A stretch of DNA of 57,663 nt, taken from positions 1-57,663 of the forward strand of contig NZ_FULE01000022.1 in the NCBI RefSeq assembly GCF_900163965.1, given 5' to 3'. Below are positions 1 to 7,850 of this stretch, piece by piece. Every line of letters starts with the position of its first letter. Positions within the stretch are counted from its first letter, which is position 1. The notes beneath the pieces are model-generated. The model was not told the origin of the DNA. It saw nothing but the letters and a program-made list of their open reading frames with translations, and ran no database searches. The translations under genes and the position numbers were made by a program. This DNA comes from Vibrio ruber DSM 16370 (lineage in GTDB: Bacteria > Pseudomonadota > Gammaproteobacteria > Enterobacterales > Vibrionaceae).

Positions 1-1026
<1,026 letters not shown>

Positions 1027-1034
<8 letters not shown>

Positions 1035-1566
1035 GTGTCATTGCATCCATATCAATCAAATGTGTATTACGACCCACACGCTTCAAATCTCTTAATGCGG
1101 CAACCTTTGATGCAACCCTAAGCGGCCTATCGGTGTTGATCACCTGACTTAAAATATCTGAAACTGAGCGTTTTGTATGGGTGAACTCGATTACTCCGTA
1201 ATCTGTCTTGTACGTTCCCTTGGCCCCTGTTGTCATCAAGGTAAGTCTGTCTACTGGGATTTGAGAAATAACCCCATAAGAAGACAATGCCGACTCAAGG
1301 CTTACGTAGTTGTACTCGCCTCTTCTTAGAGCGGTAGCAATAAGCTCAATGGTCTTTGAGGTGTTTTTGTTTTTTGATAAGCCATATACGTAGACCCCTC
1401 TCGCTGGTCGCTCTAGTAATCCTGTTTTTACCAGGCGAGCTAGGCTATCGTTCAATGAACGGGGGGAATCTTCGTGAAAAATTTTGGCTAAATCTCGGTG
1501 CAAAAAGACATAACGACCCTTTGAATCCAGCTCGTTAAGTCTGCTAATCGCTAATTCTTGTCTCAT
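1027..1566 (-). CDS. AbiEi-type antitoxin and transcriptional autorepressor
   Basis: The predicted protein has an N-terminal winged helix (MRQELAISRLNELDSKGRYV, then HRDLAKIF and RLVKTGLLERPARGVYVYG) and a longer C-terminal domain with MTTGAKGTYKTDYG, the layout of AbiEi/DUF6088 antitoxins that both neutralise AbiEii and repress their own promoter. I chose the ATG at 1566. The frame stays open to a GTG at 1614, but that longer form would put an operator-like inverted repeat (1591-1607) inside the gene. No strong Shine-Dalgarno sequence is seen before 1566. It is upstream of and overlaps the toxin gene, so the pair should be cotranscribed. Confidence 0.82.
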
Positions 1567-1590
1567 AGTTTTAAGTCTATAGTTATTACT

Positions 1591-1728
1591 CTTATAGGCA
1601 GTATAAGTCACCACTTATCAGAAAATCAACAAGTGGTTAGTTATTACAGGTAAAGGCAGTATAACCCATGACTTATTTATAGAAATGATACTTAAGTAAA
1701 TACTTATTACAGTTATAGGCAGTATAAG
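1591..1728 (-). promoter_or_regulatory. Three spaced operator-like repeats upstream of abiEi
   Basis: Three copies of a 17-bp inverted repeat lie at 1591-1607, 1649-1665 and 1712-1728. The first is a perfect CTTATA-CTGCC-TATAAG on the minus strand, the third has one mismatch, and the second is more degenerate but keeps the CTGCC centre. Each also has a conserved ATTAC flank. AbiEi proteins are known to repress their own operon by binding inverted repeats, so these are probable operators. The spacing of 58 and 63 bp suggests cooperative binding or looping, which is inference. Confidence 0.65.
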
Positions 1729-1817
1729 TATATACTTTGTTTTTGCGTTCAAGTTAAGAAAAGTACCCCTAGTAAGTTCCAGTCTATTATCGGAATACCA
1801 CAAACCCTCTTCTAAAA

Positions 1818-1837
1818 CGAGCCGCAATTGCGGCTCG
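1818..1837 (-). terminator. Rho-independent terminator of the 65-residue gene, copy A
   Basis: A perfect palindrome (CGAGCCGCAATTGCGGCTCG) is followed on the minus strand by TTTT. It lies 20 bases past the stop codon of the small gene and is conserved base for base in copy B. Confidence 0.75.
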
Positions 1838-1856
1838 AAATCTAAATCACCAATAA

Positions 1857-2054
1857 CTACACCAAATGTTCCCCGTCAATCTCTTGATGGTAGCGCACAT
1901 AATGGGTGGTAATCAGGTTATTCAGATACAGCAGCACATTGCGCAGCTCTTGACTATTGTGCCGCTGTTCGGCTTCAAAGATTTCTTCTAACTGACGCAG
2001 ATATTCACGGGATTTCTGGGCAAATTCGTGGTTGTAAGGAATGGTTTCGTACAT
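1857..2054 (-). CDS. 65-residue helical protein of unknown function, copy A
   Basis: I do not recognise this protein. It is charged, has no signal peptide or membrane segment, and reads as two amphipathic helices: one from about residue 8 to 32 (KSREYLRQLEEIFEAEQ) and one from 34 to 58 (ELRNVLLYLNNLITTHYVRY). The start is supported by a good ribosome binding site, GAGGTGA, 7 bases upstream. An identical protein is encoded at 4475-4672, with one silent base difference, so the coding sequence is under purifying selection or was copied recently. It sits directly downstream of a structured RNA, and RNA binding or being the regulated output of that RNA are both possible. Confidence 0.7.
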   Translation of the reverse strand: MYETIPYNHEFAQKSREYLRQLEEIFEAEQRHNSQELRNVLLYLNNLITTHYVRYHQEIDGEHLV

Positions 2055-2087
2055 AGGTTGTCACCTCTTCTTGTGATGGATGATATC

Positions 2088-2345
2088 TCACCACACAAAG
2101 GTCTCAAACTTTGGGTGGCGAACTGGACAGGTTTGAGACAGCCGCTCACAAGAAACGGTGCGCCAAAGCGCCCCTATCCAGCCCACCATAATTCAGGTGT
2201 GCTGAAGTTACATGAAAACCTCAGCAAAGCTGGAGTTTTACATGTCTTGTGAAGAAAATACAGGGGTCTCAATCCCGGCACTGAATTTTGCCAGTGCATT
2301 CACAGGCTATCAGGTTTTATTTCGATAAAAGTATGAAAAAAGTAT
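2088..2345 (-). ncRNA. Structured RNA with a three-part covarying segment, copy A
   Basis: The minus-strand transcript folds into several stems: a hairpin at 2278-2297; a GGG/CCC hairpin with segment 1 in its loop (2263-2276); a long interrupted hairpin at 2211-2244; a 9-bp stem pairing 2173-2181 with 2123-2131, which encloses a GCGC hairpin (2160-2171) and leaves segment 2 (2131-2139) next to the stem; and a 4+5 bp hairpin with segment 3 in its loop (2091-2118). Segment 2 (GUCUCAAAC) is complementary to segment 3 over 9 bases and to segment 1 over 7. The 9-bp stem needs G-U pairs that exist only in minus-strand RNA, which fixes the orientation. The 65-residue gene begins 34 bases downstream of 2088. 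The limits of the transcript are not known. Confidence 0.6.
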
Positions 2346-2348
2346 GAG
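2327..2348 (-). promoter_or_regulatory. Tandem 11-bp motif at the 5' side of the structured RNA
   Basis: On the minus strand TCATACTTTT occurs twice in a row, the two copies starting 11 bases apart, in an AT-rich stretch just upstream of the first stem. The same tandem motif is found in copy B. It could hold the -10 region or an operator, but no convincing -35 box can be assigned. Confidence 0.3.
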
Positions 2349-2478
2349 ATTTTGCGAGCTGGGAAGCATTGGCTACAGTCGCTGTAAGCTTGACCTCCCC
2401 TGCCATTCTTTACAAAAAAACGACAGCCATGCAGCTATCGCAGTTGATGCTCGTTGGTATATCTGAACTATGCGCAAC

Positions 2479-2510
2479 AAAAAAGCCACGTCTTGTTTGA
2501 GCGCGGCTTT
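2479..2510 (-). terminator. Terminator of the PAAR-tae4-tai4 operon
   Basis: AAAGCCxCG pairs with CGxGGCTTT across a short loop, followed on the minus strand by a run of T. It lies about 40 bases after the tai4 stop codon. Confidence 0.7.
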
Positions 2511-2548
2511 AGATGATGAAGAAATTCTGGATTAATTCTTTGGGAGCA

Positions 2549-2983
2549 CTATTTTGCGGTTATAAACGCATCTTGCCCAGCAATGAATTCATTGAAATTT
2601 TTTGATTGATAAGCATTAAAACACCCATAACTTTCAGATATCTCACCATTTTTCATATAACCACGAGATTGCTTAGCCTCACCAACCAAAACGCTCACCG
2701 CCTCAGCATATGGATCGTGTTCCGTTTCAAGCGTCTCTTCATTTTGAACAATCATATACTCACCCTTGCCCATAAAAGAGAGCGCGCGTTTACTATATTT
2801 TAAGTCTTTCCCCAGCTTGCTATCAGGATCAATTGCAATCAGACAAGAGACCAGAGCATAATCTTTTAATTTATTCCTGGCATCAAGCACTTGCTTATTC
2901 AAGGTCTCGAAAGATGCGACACACCCTACTGAAAAAAATAGCACCGCGAAAAGCAGAGGATAGATTAGTCTTTTAATTCCCAT
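2549..2983 (-). CDS. Tai4-like type VI amidase immunity protein
   Basis: A 144-residue protein that begins with a lipoprotein-type signal (hydrophobic stretch ending FFSVGC near residue 21), so it should reach the periplasm. The mature part fits the Tai4 family: KDYALVSCLIAI, then YSKRALSFMGKGEYM, a long helix EAVSVLVGEAK and the late CFNAYQSKNFNEF block with paired cysteines. Tai4 proteins bind and block Tae4 amidases and so protect the producer from its own and its siblings' effector. The gene overlaps the end of tae4 by 19 bases, as expected for a cotranscribed effector-immunity pair. The lipid-type signal is unusual for Tai4, which is normally soluble in the periplasm. Confidence 0.78.
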   Translation of the reverse strand: MGIKRLIYPLLFAVLFFSVGCVASFETLNKQVLDARNKLKDYALVSCLIAIDPDSKLGKDLKYSKRALSFMGKGEYMIVQNEETLETEHDPYAEAVSVLVGEAKQSRGYMKNGEISESYGCFNAYQSKNFNEFIAGQDAFITAK

Positions 2984-3543
2984 AACATTACCCTTGTGGG
3001 GATAACAGCCCCATTATAGTGTTCTTTATAGTAATCCAACTCGTGATAGCGGCTTCCATCCCCTGTAGATGAGCCATCCCAAAGTGTTGCATGCCCATAA
3101 GCATCGTTCCATCCGCTGACTTCAGTAATAATTAATCCCTTTTTACCAGATATCGATGATATATCAGAAGGGTTCATATCGTATTCGGGCTTACCCCAAT
3201 TAAATTCAATATACTTGACTAAATCTTTGACTCGAAGGATGTAGATTTTATTATCAGCACCTCGGACGCGATATATCGGATAGGTCTCAATAATTGTGCC
3301 ACTTGGAACAAGAAAACCCCCATAGTTAAAACCACGACTCATCCTTAGTGCGCAGGCATTCGCGTAACTTTCACTATCAGAAAGATATAGCTCCAAGACT
3401 CTCCCACCCACTAGCTCATACACTTTTGGAGCAGACATGAAGCCAACCTCAGAGTAGGCAGACCATAAATCGGAAAATCTAGGTCGCTTGATATCTACTG
3501 TCGTTACTGAGTTTCCAGCACTTGCCGTTAAACTTCCCATCAC
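2965..3543 (-). CDS. Tae4-family type VI secretion amidase effector
   Basis: Tae4 effectors are NlpC/P60-like cysteine peptidases that cut the D-glutamyl-mDAP bond of peptidoglycan after delivery into a rival's periplasm. The signature is clear: RPRFSDLW near the N-terminus, NACALRMSRGFNYGG around residue 63 with the catalytic cysteine, RVKDLVKY, and GHATLWDG near residue 150 with the catalytic histidine. Length (192) is normal and there is no signal peptide, as expected for type VI cargo. The start overlaps the PAAR gene by 4 bases. A second ATG follows the first at once and could also be used. Confidence 0.88.
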   Translation of the reverse strand: MMGSLTASAGNSVTTVDIKRPRFSDLWSAYSEVGFMSAPKVYELVGGRVLELYLSDSESYANACALRMSRGFNYGGFLVPSGTIIETYPIYRVRGADNKIYILRVKDLVKYIEFNWGKPEYDMNPSDISSISGKKGLIITEVSGWNDAYGHATLWDGSSTGDGSRYHELDYYKEHYNGAVIPTRVMLWELKD

Positions 3544-4127
3544 ATGTTCTTCCCTTCAAATTCCAAGCGAGTACCTTTCAGAGCATTTATTATGCAAACT
3601 TCACCGTTTCCATCGACATAGCCAGAAACGGTTTTATTGACTGGTCCAGATAGTGTGATGGAAACAGTTTCACCGGGAAGATAACCACTTGTTTTCGCAT
3701 GAACATTAATATCAGTATAGTGACGTGAAGCTCCTGAAATGAGCTGGCAATCAGGCCCATAAGAAAAGTAAACAGAGGTAATGGTCTTAGTAGCAACCAC
3801 ATTCAGTGGAGCAGCACCGCCACCTCCGGTAGATGGAACATCTCCGATGTTAACTGTGCCCCCACCGATGGTAACACCACCGCAACTGATATCACCCCCA
3901 GTGATTGCAGCAGATTTCCCATTAATAGAAACCGTAGAAGAGCCTGAGGCAATACTACGATTATGTGGAGGATGTTTGGGCTTGCTGTGAGGTGCCAGAG
4001 GATCACCGACTCTCGCCGCAGGAATACCATCAAATTTCACGTCAGGTGAGCCAGCAGTCACTGGCGTAGGAGGGAAACCATCGTGATCAGTACCTGTATC
4101 TCCAACTCTAACTGCCTTTGCCATCAT
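3540..4127 (-). CDS. PAAR-repeat spike-tip protein with C-terminal extension
   Basis: Residues 1-100 form a PAAR domain: AVRVGDTGTDH, the proline-rich loop, the SVSIxGKxAA-type repeats and a glycine-rich end with GDISCGG and GGTVNIGD. PAAR proteins form the sharp tip of the type VI spike and carry effectors. Residues 110-195 are a predicted beta-rich extension (GYLPGETVSITLSG, GYVDGNGEVCI) that may dock the Tae4 cargo encoded next; that is inference. It is the first gene of the PAAR-tae4-tai4 operon. No Hcp, VgrG or sheath genes are in the window, so this is an orphan module dependent on a secretion apparatus elsewhere. Confidence 0.85.
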   Translation of the reverse strand: MMAKAVRVGDTGTDHDGFPPTPVTAGSPDVKFDGIPAARVGDPLAPHSKPKHPPHNRSIASGSSTVSINGKSAAITGGDISCGGVTIGGGTVNIGDVPSTGGGGAAPLNVVATKTITSVYFSYGPDCQLISGASRHYTDINVHAKTSGYLPGETVSITLSGPVNKTVSGYVDGNGEVCIINALKGTRLEFEGKNM

Positions 4128-4424
4128 GCATCCTTGTCACTTAAATAATTATTGTTAAATAAATATGCAACTAATGGCAATTTGGAAATATTTAAACCTG
4201 AATGCATATCACTGACAGATAGGTGATACTGAGATAGATAAGTCAGAACAATGATATTGGAAAAGCTCTAAATAAAACCGTGCTTAATTGTTGTTGACCA
4301 CGACAAAAGTATTTTCGGTTCGTTGATTTAGCAAGCTGGTTAGTTTCCATCGTCGTTATCCGTGATCATGAGAGGTGATAACTGAACTAGCCTTCAAACT
4401 CAATTCTGAACTGAAACAAAGCCC
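4128..4424. other. Intergenic stretch upstream of the PAAR operon
   Basis: This AT-rich stretch must hold the PAAR operon promoter, but I cannot assign clear -35 and -10 boxes. Its only recognisable content is the IS3 end remnant at 4245-4308. Confidence 0.5.
4245..4308 (+). mobile_element. Degenerate IS3-family right-end remnant
   Basis: This stretch aligns with 178-238 of the IS at the window start: GAAC, then ATATTGGAAAA, CTCTAAA, AAAACCGTG, and TTGACCACxACAAAA in the same order, with a 4-base insertion and several substitutions. No transposase frame survives upstream. It marks an old insertion of a relative of the same IS at the far side of the T6SS cassette. Confidence 0.65.
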
Positions 4425-4435
4425 CCCTTCTAAAA

Positions 4436-4455
4436 CGAGCCGCAATTGCGGCTCG
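4436..4455 (-). terminator. Rho-independent terminator of the 65-residue gene, copy B
   Basis: Identical to the terminator of copy A: a 20-base perfect palindrome followed on the minus strand by TTTT, just past the small gene. Confidence 0.75.
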
Positions 4456-4474
4456 AAATCTAAATCACCAATAA

Positions 4475-4672
4475 CTACACCAAATGTTCCCCGTCAATCT
4501 CTTGATGGTAGCGCACGTAATGGGTGGTAATCAGGTTATTCAGATACAGCAGCACATTGCGCAGCTCTTGACTATTGTGCCGCTGTTCGGCTTCAAAGAT
4601 TTCTTCTAACTGACGCAGATATTCACGGGATTTCTGGGCAAATTCGTGGTTGTAAGGAATGGTTTCGTACAT
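4475..4672 (-). CDS. 65-residue helical protein of unknown function, copy B
   Basis: The protein is identical to that of 1857-2054. The only base difference I see within the gene is silent (the position equivalent to 1903, A to G on the plus strand). The ribosome binding site GAGGTGA is also kept. Since the protein is unchanged while the neighbouring RNA has switched its three pairing segments, one protein probably works with RNAs of different pairing specificity. Its function is not known to me. Confidence 0.7.
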   Translation of the reverse strand: MYETIPYNHEFAQKSREYLRQLEEIFEAEQRHNSQELRNVLLYLNNLITTHYVRYHQEIDGEHLV

Positions 4673-4705
4673 AGGTTGTCACCTCTTCTTGTGATGGATG
4701 ATATC

Positions 4706-4963
4706 TCACCACACAAAGGTTCCTAATCTTTGAGTGGTGAACTGAACAGGTTTAGGAACTACCGCTCACAAGAAACGGTGCGCCAAAGCGCCCCTATCCA
4801 GCCCACCATAATTCAGGTGTGCTGAAGTTACATGAAAACCTCAGCAAAGCTGGCATTTTACATGTCTTGTGAAGAAAAGACAGGGTTCCTAATCCCGGCA
4901 CTGAATTTTGCCAGTGCATTCACAGGCTATCAGGTTTTATTTCGATAAAAGTATGAAAAAAGT
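4706..4963 (-). ncRNA. Structured RNA with a three-part covarying segment, copy B
   Basis: The fold of copy A is preserved: a hairpin with segment 3 in its loop (4709-4737), the 9-bp stem joining 4742-4750 and 4793-4801, the GCGC hairpin (4780-4791), the interrupted hairpin (4831-4864), and a GGG/CCC hairpin with segment 1 in its loop. The variable parts are different: segments 1 and 3 read UUAGGAAC and segment 2 reads GUUCCUAA, against UUGAGAC and GUCUCAA in copy A. All three changed together, including a one-base length change in segments 2 and 3, so both the 2:1 and the 2:3 pairing are retained. One further change in the 9-bp stem turns a G-C pair into G-U and keeps the helix. Confidence 0.6.
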
Positions 4964-5090
4964 ATGAGATTTTGCGAGCGGGGAAGCATTAGTTAGCTGA
5001 TGTAGACGAAAGCGTGCCAGTGATCTGGAACGCTTCCGTCAGATTAGGAAAAGGATGTCGATGCCTTGATCGGTTGTGATACCCAGTGCA

Positions 5091-5567
5091 CTAGACGTTG
5101 CTATTACTCGAACTGTTGAATGAGTACATTCGAACTTCATCTCTGGCGAACCAACCTAGCCTCTCATAAAACTGTTGGGCATTGATATTGTCGTTATACA
5201 CAAATAAATGAGTCTTCGGGATATCAATCTTAGCGAGAGAATTGATGGCTTGGTTTACTAATTCACGACCTAACTTTTTCCCCCGAAAATGCGGTGATAC
5301 CGCCAGATGTTGTAGATAGCCTCTACGTCCATCTGTACCAACCAATACAGCACCAACAATTTCATGATTAATTTCTGCAACAAAGCTTAAATCAGGATTG
5401 CGCTCTAAATAGCGTGCAATATTTTCTCTTGAGTCCACATCCCGAATGCTCATGCCTTCCGTTTGCTCCCAAAGAGCGATTACTTCGTCATAGTCCGCGA
5501 TTTTCATTTCACGAATTTTTACCACTTTATTTTCCTTACGTATCACGCCAGAACCGTTATCAAACAA
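5091..5567 (-). CDS. GNAT-family N-acetyltransferase (YpeA-like)
   Basis: A single GNAT domain: beta strand KIREMKIADYDEVIALWEQTEG at the start, the acetyl-CoA binding stretch LAVSPHFRGKKLGRELVNQAI near residues 88-110 (RGxxxG/A pattern), and the late NxNAQQFYERLGW motif that is nearly universal in the superfamily. It resembles the small YpeA/RimI-like group; the acyl acceptor cannot be read from sequence. The frame opens at 5567, but the true start may be the GTG codon 14 residues in, since family members begin close to KIREM. It stands alone between the repeat element and the nitronate monooxygenase gene. Confidence 0.78.
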   Translation of the reverse strand: MFDNGSGVIRKENKVVKIREMKIADYDEVIALWEQTEGMSIRDVDSRENIARYLERNPDLSFVAEINHEIVGAVLVGTDGRRGYLQHLAVSPHFRGKKLGRELVNQAINSLAKIDIPKTHLFVYNDNINAQQFYERLGWFARDEVRMYSFNSSSNSNV

Positions 5568-5615
5568 ACAACGTCTGGCAGCACTTGTCCATCTAAAATA
5601 CCTTGGGTAATATTT

Positions 5616-6686
5616 TCAACCGTTCATTTCTAAAATAAGAACTTCTACGAGTTGTTTGGCGGTGAGTTCCCGAATCAAAGGGGCGCCCTGCCCGGCCCAA
5701 TAGGCGGTATATTCATCTGTTCCCTGGTTGAGTGCGGCAAACGATAGCTTTTTGGCGACATCGTATGCTAATGGATAGTCCGGTACACTAGGCGCATGAG
5801 CAGATTCCAGAAATGAAGTAAACTTGTTGCACAGGCCTCTGGCCGCTCTGCCTGATATCCCCTCAATTAAAATAGTTTCTTGATTCCGCTCACTGAGTAG
5901 CATATCGCGATTCTTTTGGCTTGCAGCGGATTCCGGGCAGGTGATAAATGCTGTACCGAGCTGTGCAGCAGAAGCGCCCAGCGTCATAAAATGGTTGATA
6001 TGTTTGCCGTTCATAATGCCACCGGCAGCAATAATCGGTACAGAAACATTGGCGACTAAAAGACTGACCAAATCAGCCGTGCTCAGTTTGTCGTCTTCGA
6101 TGTCGGTATCAGATAGGGTGGAATCAAACGTCCCCCGGTGCCCTCCGGCTTCAATGCCTTGCGCGACTATCGCGTTTACACCGAGTGTTTCAATGTGTTT
6201 TGCTTCTTGCAGGTTGGTGGCCGTCGCTATCAGAAAGATACCTTCTTCCTTCAATCTCTTAATCCACTCTGCTGGCGGCAGCCCAAAGTGAAAACTAATC
6301 ACCCGGGGTTTATGTTTGAGTAGTAGCAAAAACATCTCTGTATCGAGTATGAAGCTTTGATATATCTCATTTAAAGCGCTGGGTGGTTCAGCGCCTAACG
6401 CTTTGAAAAGAGGGCTGATAAAATCTAACCATCGTGCTTCTTTGTGCTGATCCCGCTCCGGCTGTTTGTGACAGAATAGATTGACATTGAATGGTTGAGT
6501 CGTCAGTTTTTTTGTCTCTTTGAGCAGAATATCGGCTTGATGAACGTCGCTTGCACCCAGCGCAATAGAGCCCAAAGCACCGGCATTTGAGACAGCGGCG
6601 GCTAATGAAGGCGTAGAGATTCCCGCCATCGGTGCCTGAATGATTGGATGTATATTTAAACGGGAGGTCAGAGGATTCTGTTTCAT
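5616..6686 (-). CDS. Nitronate monooxygenase (2-nitropropane dioxygenase family)
   Basis: An FMN-dependent TIM-barrel oxygenase of 356 residues that oxidises alkyl nitronates, for example propionate 3-nitronate, a respiratory poison. Family markers are PIIQAPMAG near the N-terminus, the FHFGLPP block, GIEAGGHRGTF with the phosphate-binding glycine pair and catalytic histidine (residues ~185-195), VPIIAAGGI, and GASAAQLGTAFI. Start ATG at 6686 has GAGGTG 7-8 bases upstream. It is a single-gene unit. Confidence 0.88.
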   Translation of the reverse strand: MKQNPLTSRLNIHPIIQAPMAGISTPSLAAAVSNAGALGSIALGASDVHQADILLKETKKLTTQPFNVNLFCHKQPERDQHKEARWLDFISPLFKALGAEPPSALNEIYQSFILDTEMFLLLLKHKPRVISFHFGLPPAEWIKRLKEEGIFLIATATNLQEAKHIETLGVNAIVAQGIEAGGHRGTFDSTLSDTDIEDDKLSTADLVSLLVANVSVPIIAAGGIMNGKHINHFMTLGASAAQLGTAFITCPESAASQKNRDMLLSERNQETILIEGISGRAARGLCNKFTSFLESAHAPSVPDYPLAYDVAKKLSFAALNQGTDEYTAYWAGQGAPLIRELTAKQLVEVLILEMNG

Positions 6687-6830
6687 GGCGATTCACCTCA
6701 GTGTAAGTTGATCACTTGGCGCTGTAATTTGCTTTGAATATATCAGAATTGCTTGTGTGATTGCGGCCCCATGCTGTGCCGTTTTCCTTCCACGCCTGCG
6801 GCAATAGGCTCGATAGTAACATAGCCGCAT

Positions 6831-6904
6831 ATTTTAACTATCCCATTTGTAACGATGTCATTTGTAACGATGTCATGTTTAACTACGCCATTTGTAACTA
6901 AGCC
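6831..6904. repeat. Tandem 15-bp repeats at the 3' end of apbE
   Basis: Units of about 15 bases of the form ATTTGTAACGATGTC lie head to tail at 6845, 6860, 6875 and 6890, preceded by a partial unit at 6831. The first two are identical. The last unit runs into the final codon and stop codon of apbE, so repeat expansion may have shaped the 3' end. No role is evident. Confidence 0.75.
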
Positions 6905-7830
6905 ATAGTGACCTTATCTCTCAGATTCGGCGTCGTGGCAAATTGCCCGTCTCCGGTGATCACGATTGCTTCCATACCGTCAATCTGGTTAACGGTGGTT
7001 AAAATGCGTCTGGCATCTAAGCCAAAGAGTTTGGTGGTATAGATGTCACAGTCCAACGAGTGATCCGAAATAATGCTTAAAGAAGCCACATTGTTATCGA
7101 CCGGATAACCACTGTGGCTGTCAAAAATATGGTGGTAACGATTGCCATGATATTGAAAGGTTCTCTCGTAGATCCCGGAAGTGACGACGGACTGATTTCT
7201 GATCTTCACCGTGGCAACACAGTGACCCCGGGGTAAAAAGGGATTCTGGATACCCACATCCCAATCGAGATGATGCTTCGGGGATTCACCATACACCAGC
7301 AGATTGCCACCAATATCAATCATGGCGGAGACGGGCTGCTTTTCTTTGAAGAAAGCCATGATTTGATCGCTGAAATATCCCTTCGCAATCGCACCCAGAT
7401 CGATTTCCAGACCGGGCTTGGTAAAACAGACCGATCGTTGTGCATCGTTCAGCACAATATCCGCAGGATTTAAGCGCTCCAATACCTGCTGTATTTCGGC
7501 TGGGTCAGGCACCCTTGCTTCGGCAAACCCAATTCGCCACAGCTTAATCAACGGGCCAATCGCAATGTTTAAAAAGCTATCGGCATCAAGGCTGTGCTGC
7601 TTACCGATCTTGATTAATTCATACAAATCATGGTCAACGACAACAGGTTGATTCACGGCGGCATTTTTCAATGCAAACAGTTGAGACTGCTCGCTGTTGG
7701 CGCTAAAGACTGCCTCATAGCGCCTCAACATGGAAACCGCCTGATTTAACCGCTGTTCCGCCTGATGACCTTTAAAGTAAAGGCGAATGGTGGTTCCCAT
7801 CAGCTGAATTTCTTGTGAGCCTTCAGTCAT
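6898..7830 (-). CDS. apbE: ApbE FAD:protein FMN transferase
   Basis: ApbE attaches FMN through a phosphodiester bond to a serine or threonine of target flavoproteins. The 310-residue protein has the family marks: IDLGAIAKGYFSDQ around residue 152 (FAD binding), ERTFQYHGNRYHHIFDSHSGYPV around 222-242, and DCDIYTTKLFGLDA near 268 (metal site aspartate and threonine). It has no lipoprotein signal, so it works in the cytoplasm. The obvious substrate is the neighbouring flavin reductase (9545-11965), which has an FMN_bind domain with the modification motif. AAAGGA precedes the start. Confidence 0.92.
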   Translation of the reverse strand: MTEGSQEIQLMGTTIRLYFKGHQAEQRLNQAVSMLRRYEAVFSANSEQSQLFALKNAAVNQPVVVDHDLYELIKIGKQHSLDADSFLNIAIGPLIKLWRIGFAEARVPDPAEIQQVLERLNPADIVLNDAQRSVCFTKPGLEIDLGAIAKGYFSDQIMAFFKEKQPVSAMIDIGGNLLVYGESPKHHLDWDVGIQNPFLPRGHCVATVKIRNQSVVTSGIYERTFQYHGNRYHHIFDSHSGYPVDNNVASLSIISDHSLDCDIYTTKLFGLDARRILTTVNQIDGMEAIVITGDGQFATTPNLRDKVTMA

Positions 7831-7850
7831 GTCTTTTCCTTTTCATCCCG

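Larger units (their letters stand above)
1800..2372 (-). repeat. Structured RNA plus small-ORF element, copy A
   Basis: This ~565-bp unit is repeated in the same orientation at 4420-4988. In transcript order on the minus strand it holds an AT-rich leader, a highly structured non-coding stretch, a 65-codon gene and a terminator. Outside three short variable segments I count only about ten differences between the copies over more than 500 bases. The right-hand boundary is near GGGAAGCATT and the left-hand boundary is a few bases before CTTCTAAAACGAG. No terminal inverted repeats or target duplications are visible, so it may not be a transposon. Confidence 0.85.
4420..4988 (-). repeat. Structured RNA plus small-ORF element, copy B
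   Basis: Direct repeat of 1800-2372. It has the same order of leader, stems, small gene and terminator, and the same orientation. Copy B is at most a base longer in two of the variable segments. Together the two copies bracket the type VI PAAR-tae4-tai4 module, so recombination between them would delete or exchange that module. Confidence 0.85.

Noticed and set aside
1618..1827. 69-codon minus-strand frame upstream of abiEi
   Set aside because: It spans the operator repeats and has very AT-rich, low-quality coding sequence with no ribosome binding site.
2028..2252. 74-codon plus-strand frame over the structured RNA
   Set aside because: It lies opposite conserved RNA stems, lacks a ribosome binding site, and differences between the two copies break its conservation.
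2088..2345. The structured repeat as an integron attC site or a cassette boundary
   Set aside because: Its paired segments do not fit the core-site rules (RYYYAAC / GTTRRRY), there is no integrase, and the structured part lies upstream of the small gene, not between cassettes.
2088..2345. The structured repeat as a group II intron remnant
   Set aside because: No GUGYG start, no domain V with its AGC triad and bulge, and no reverse transcriptase. Pairing-segment logic is similar to EBS/IBS but the rest does not fit.
2088..2345. The structured repeat as an IS110 bridge RNA or a retron
   Set aside because: No IS110 recombinase or reverse transcriptase gene is adjacent, and the variable segments pair with each other within the RNA.
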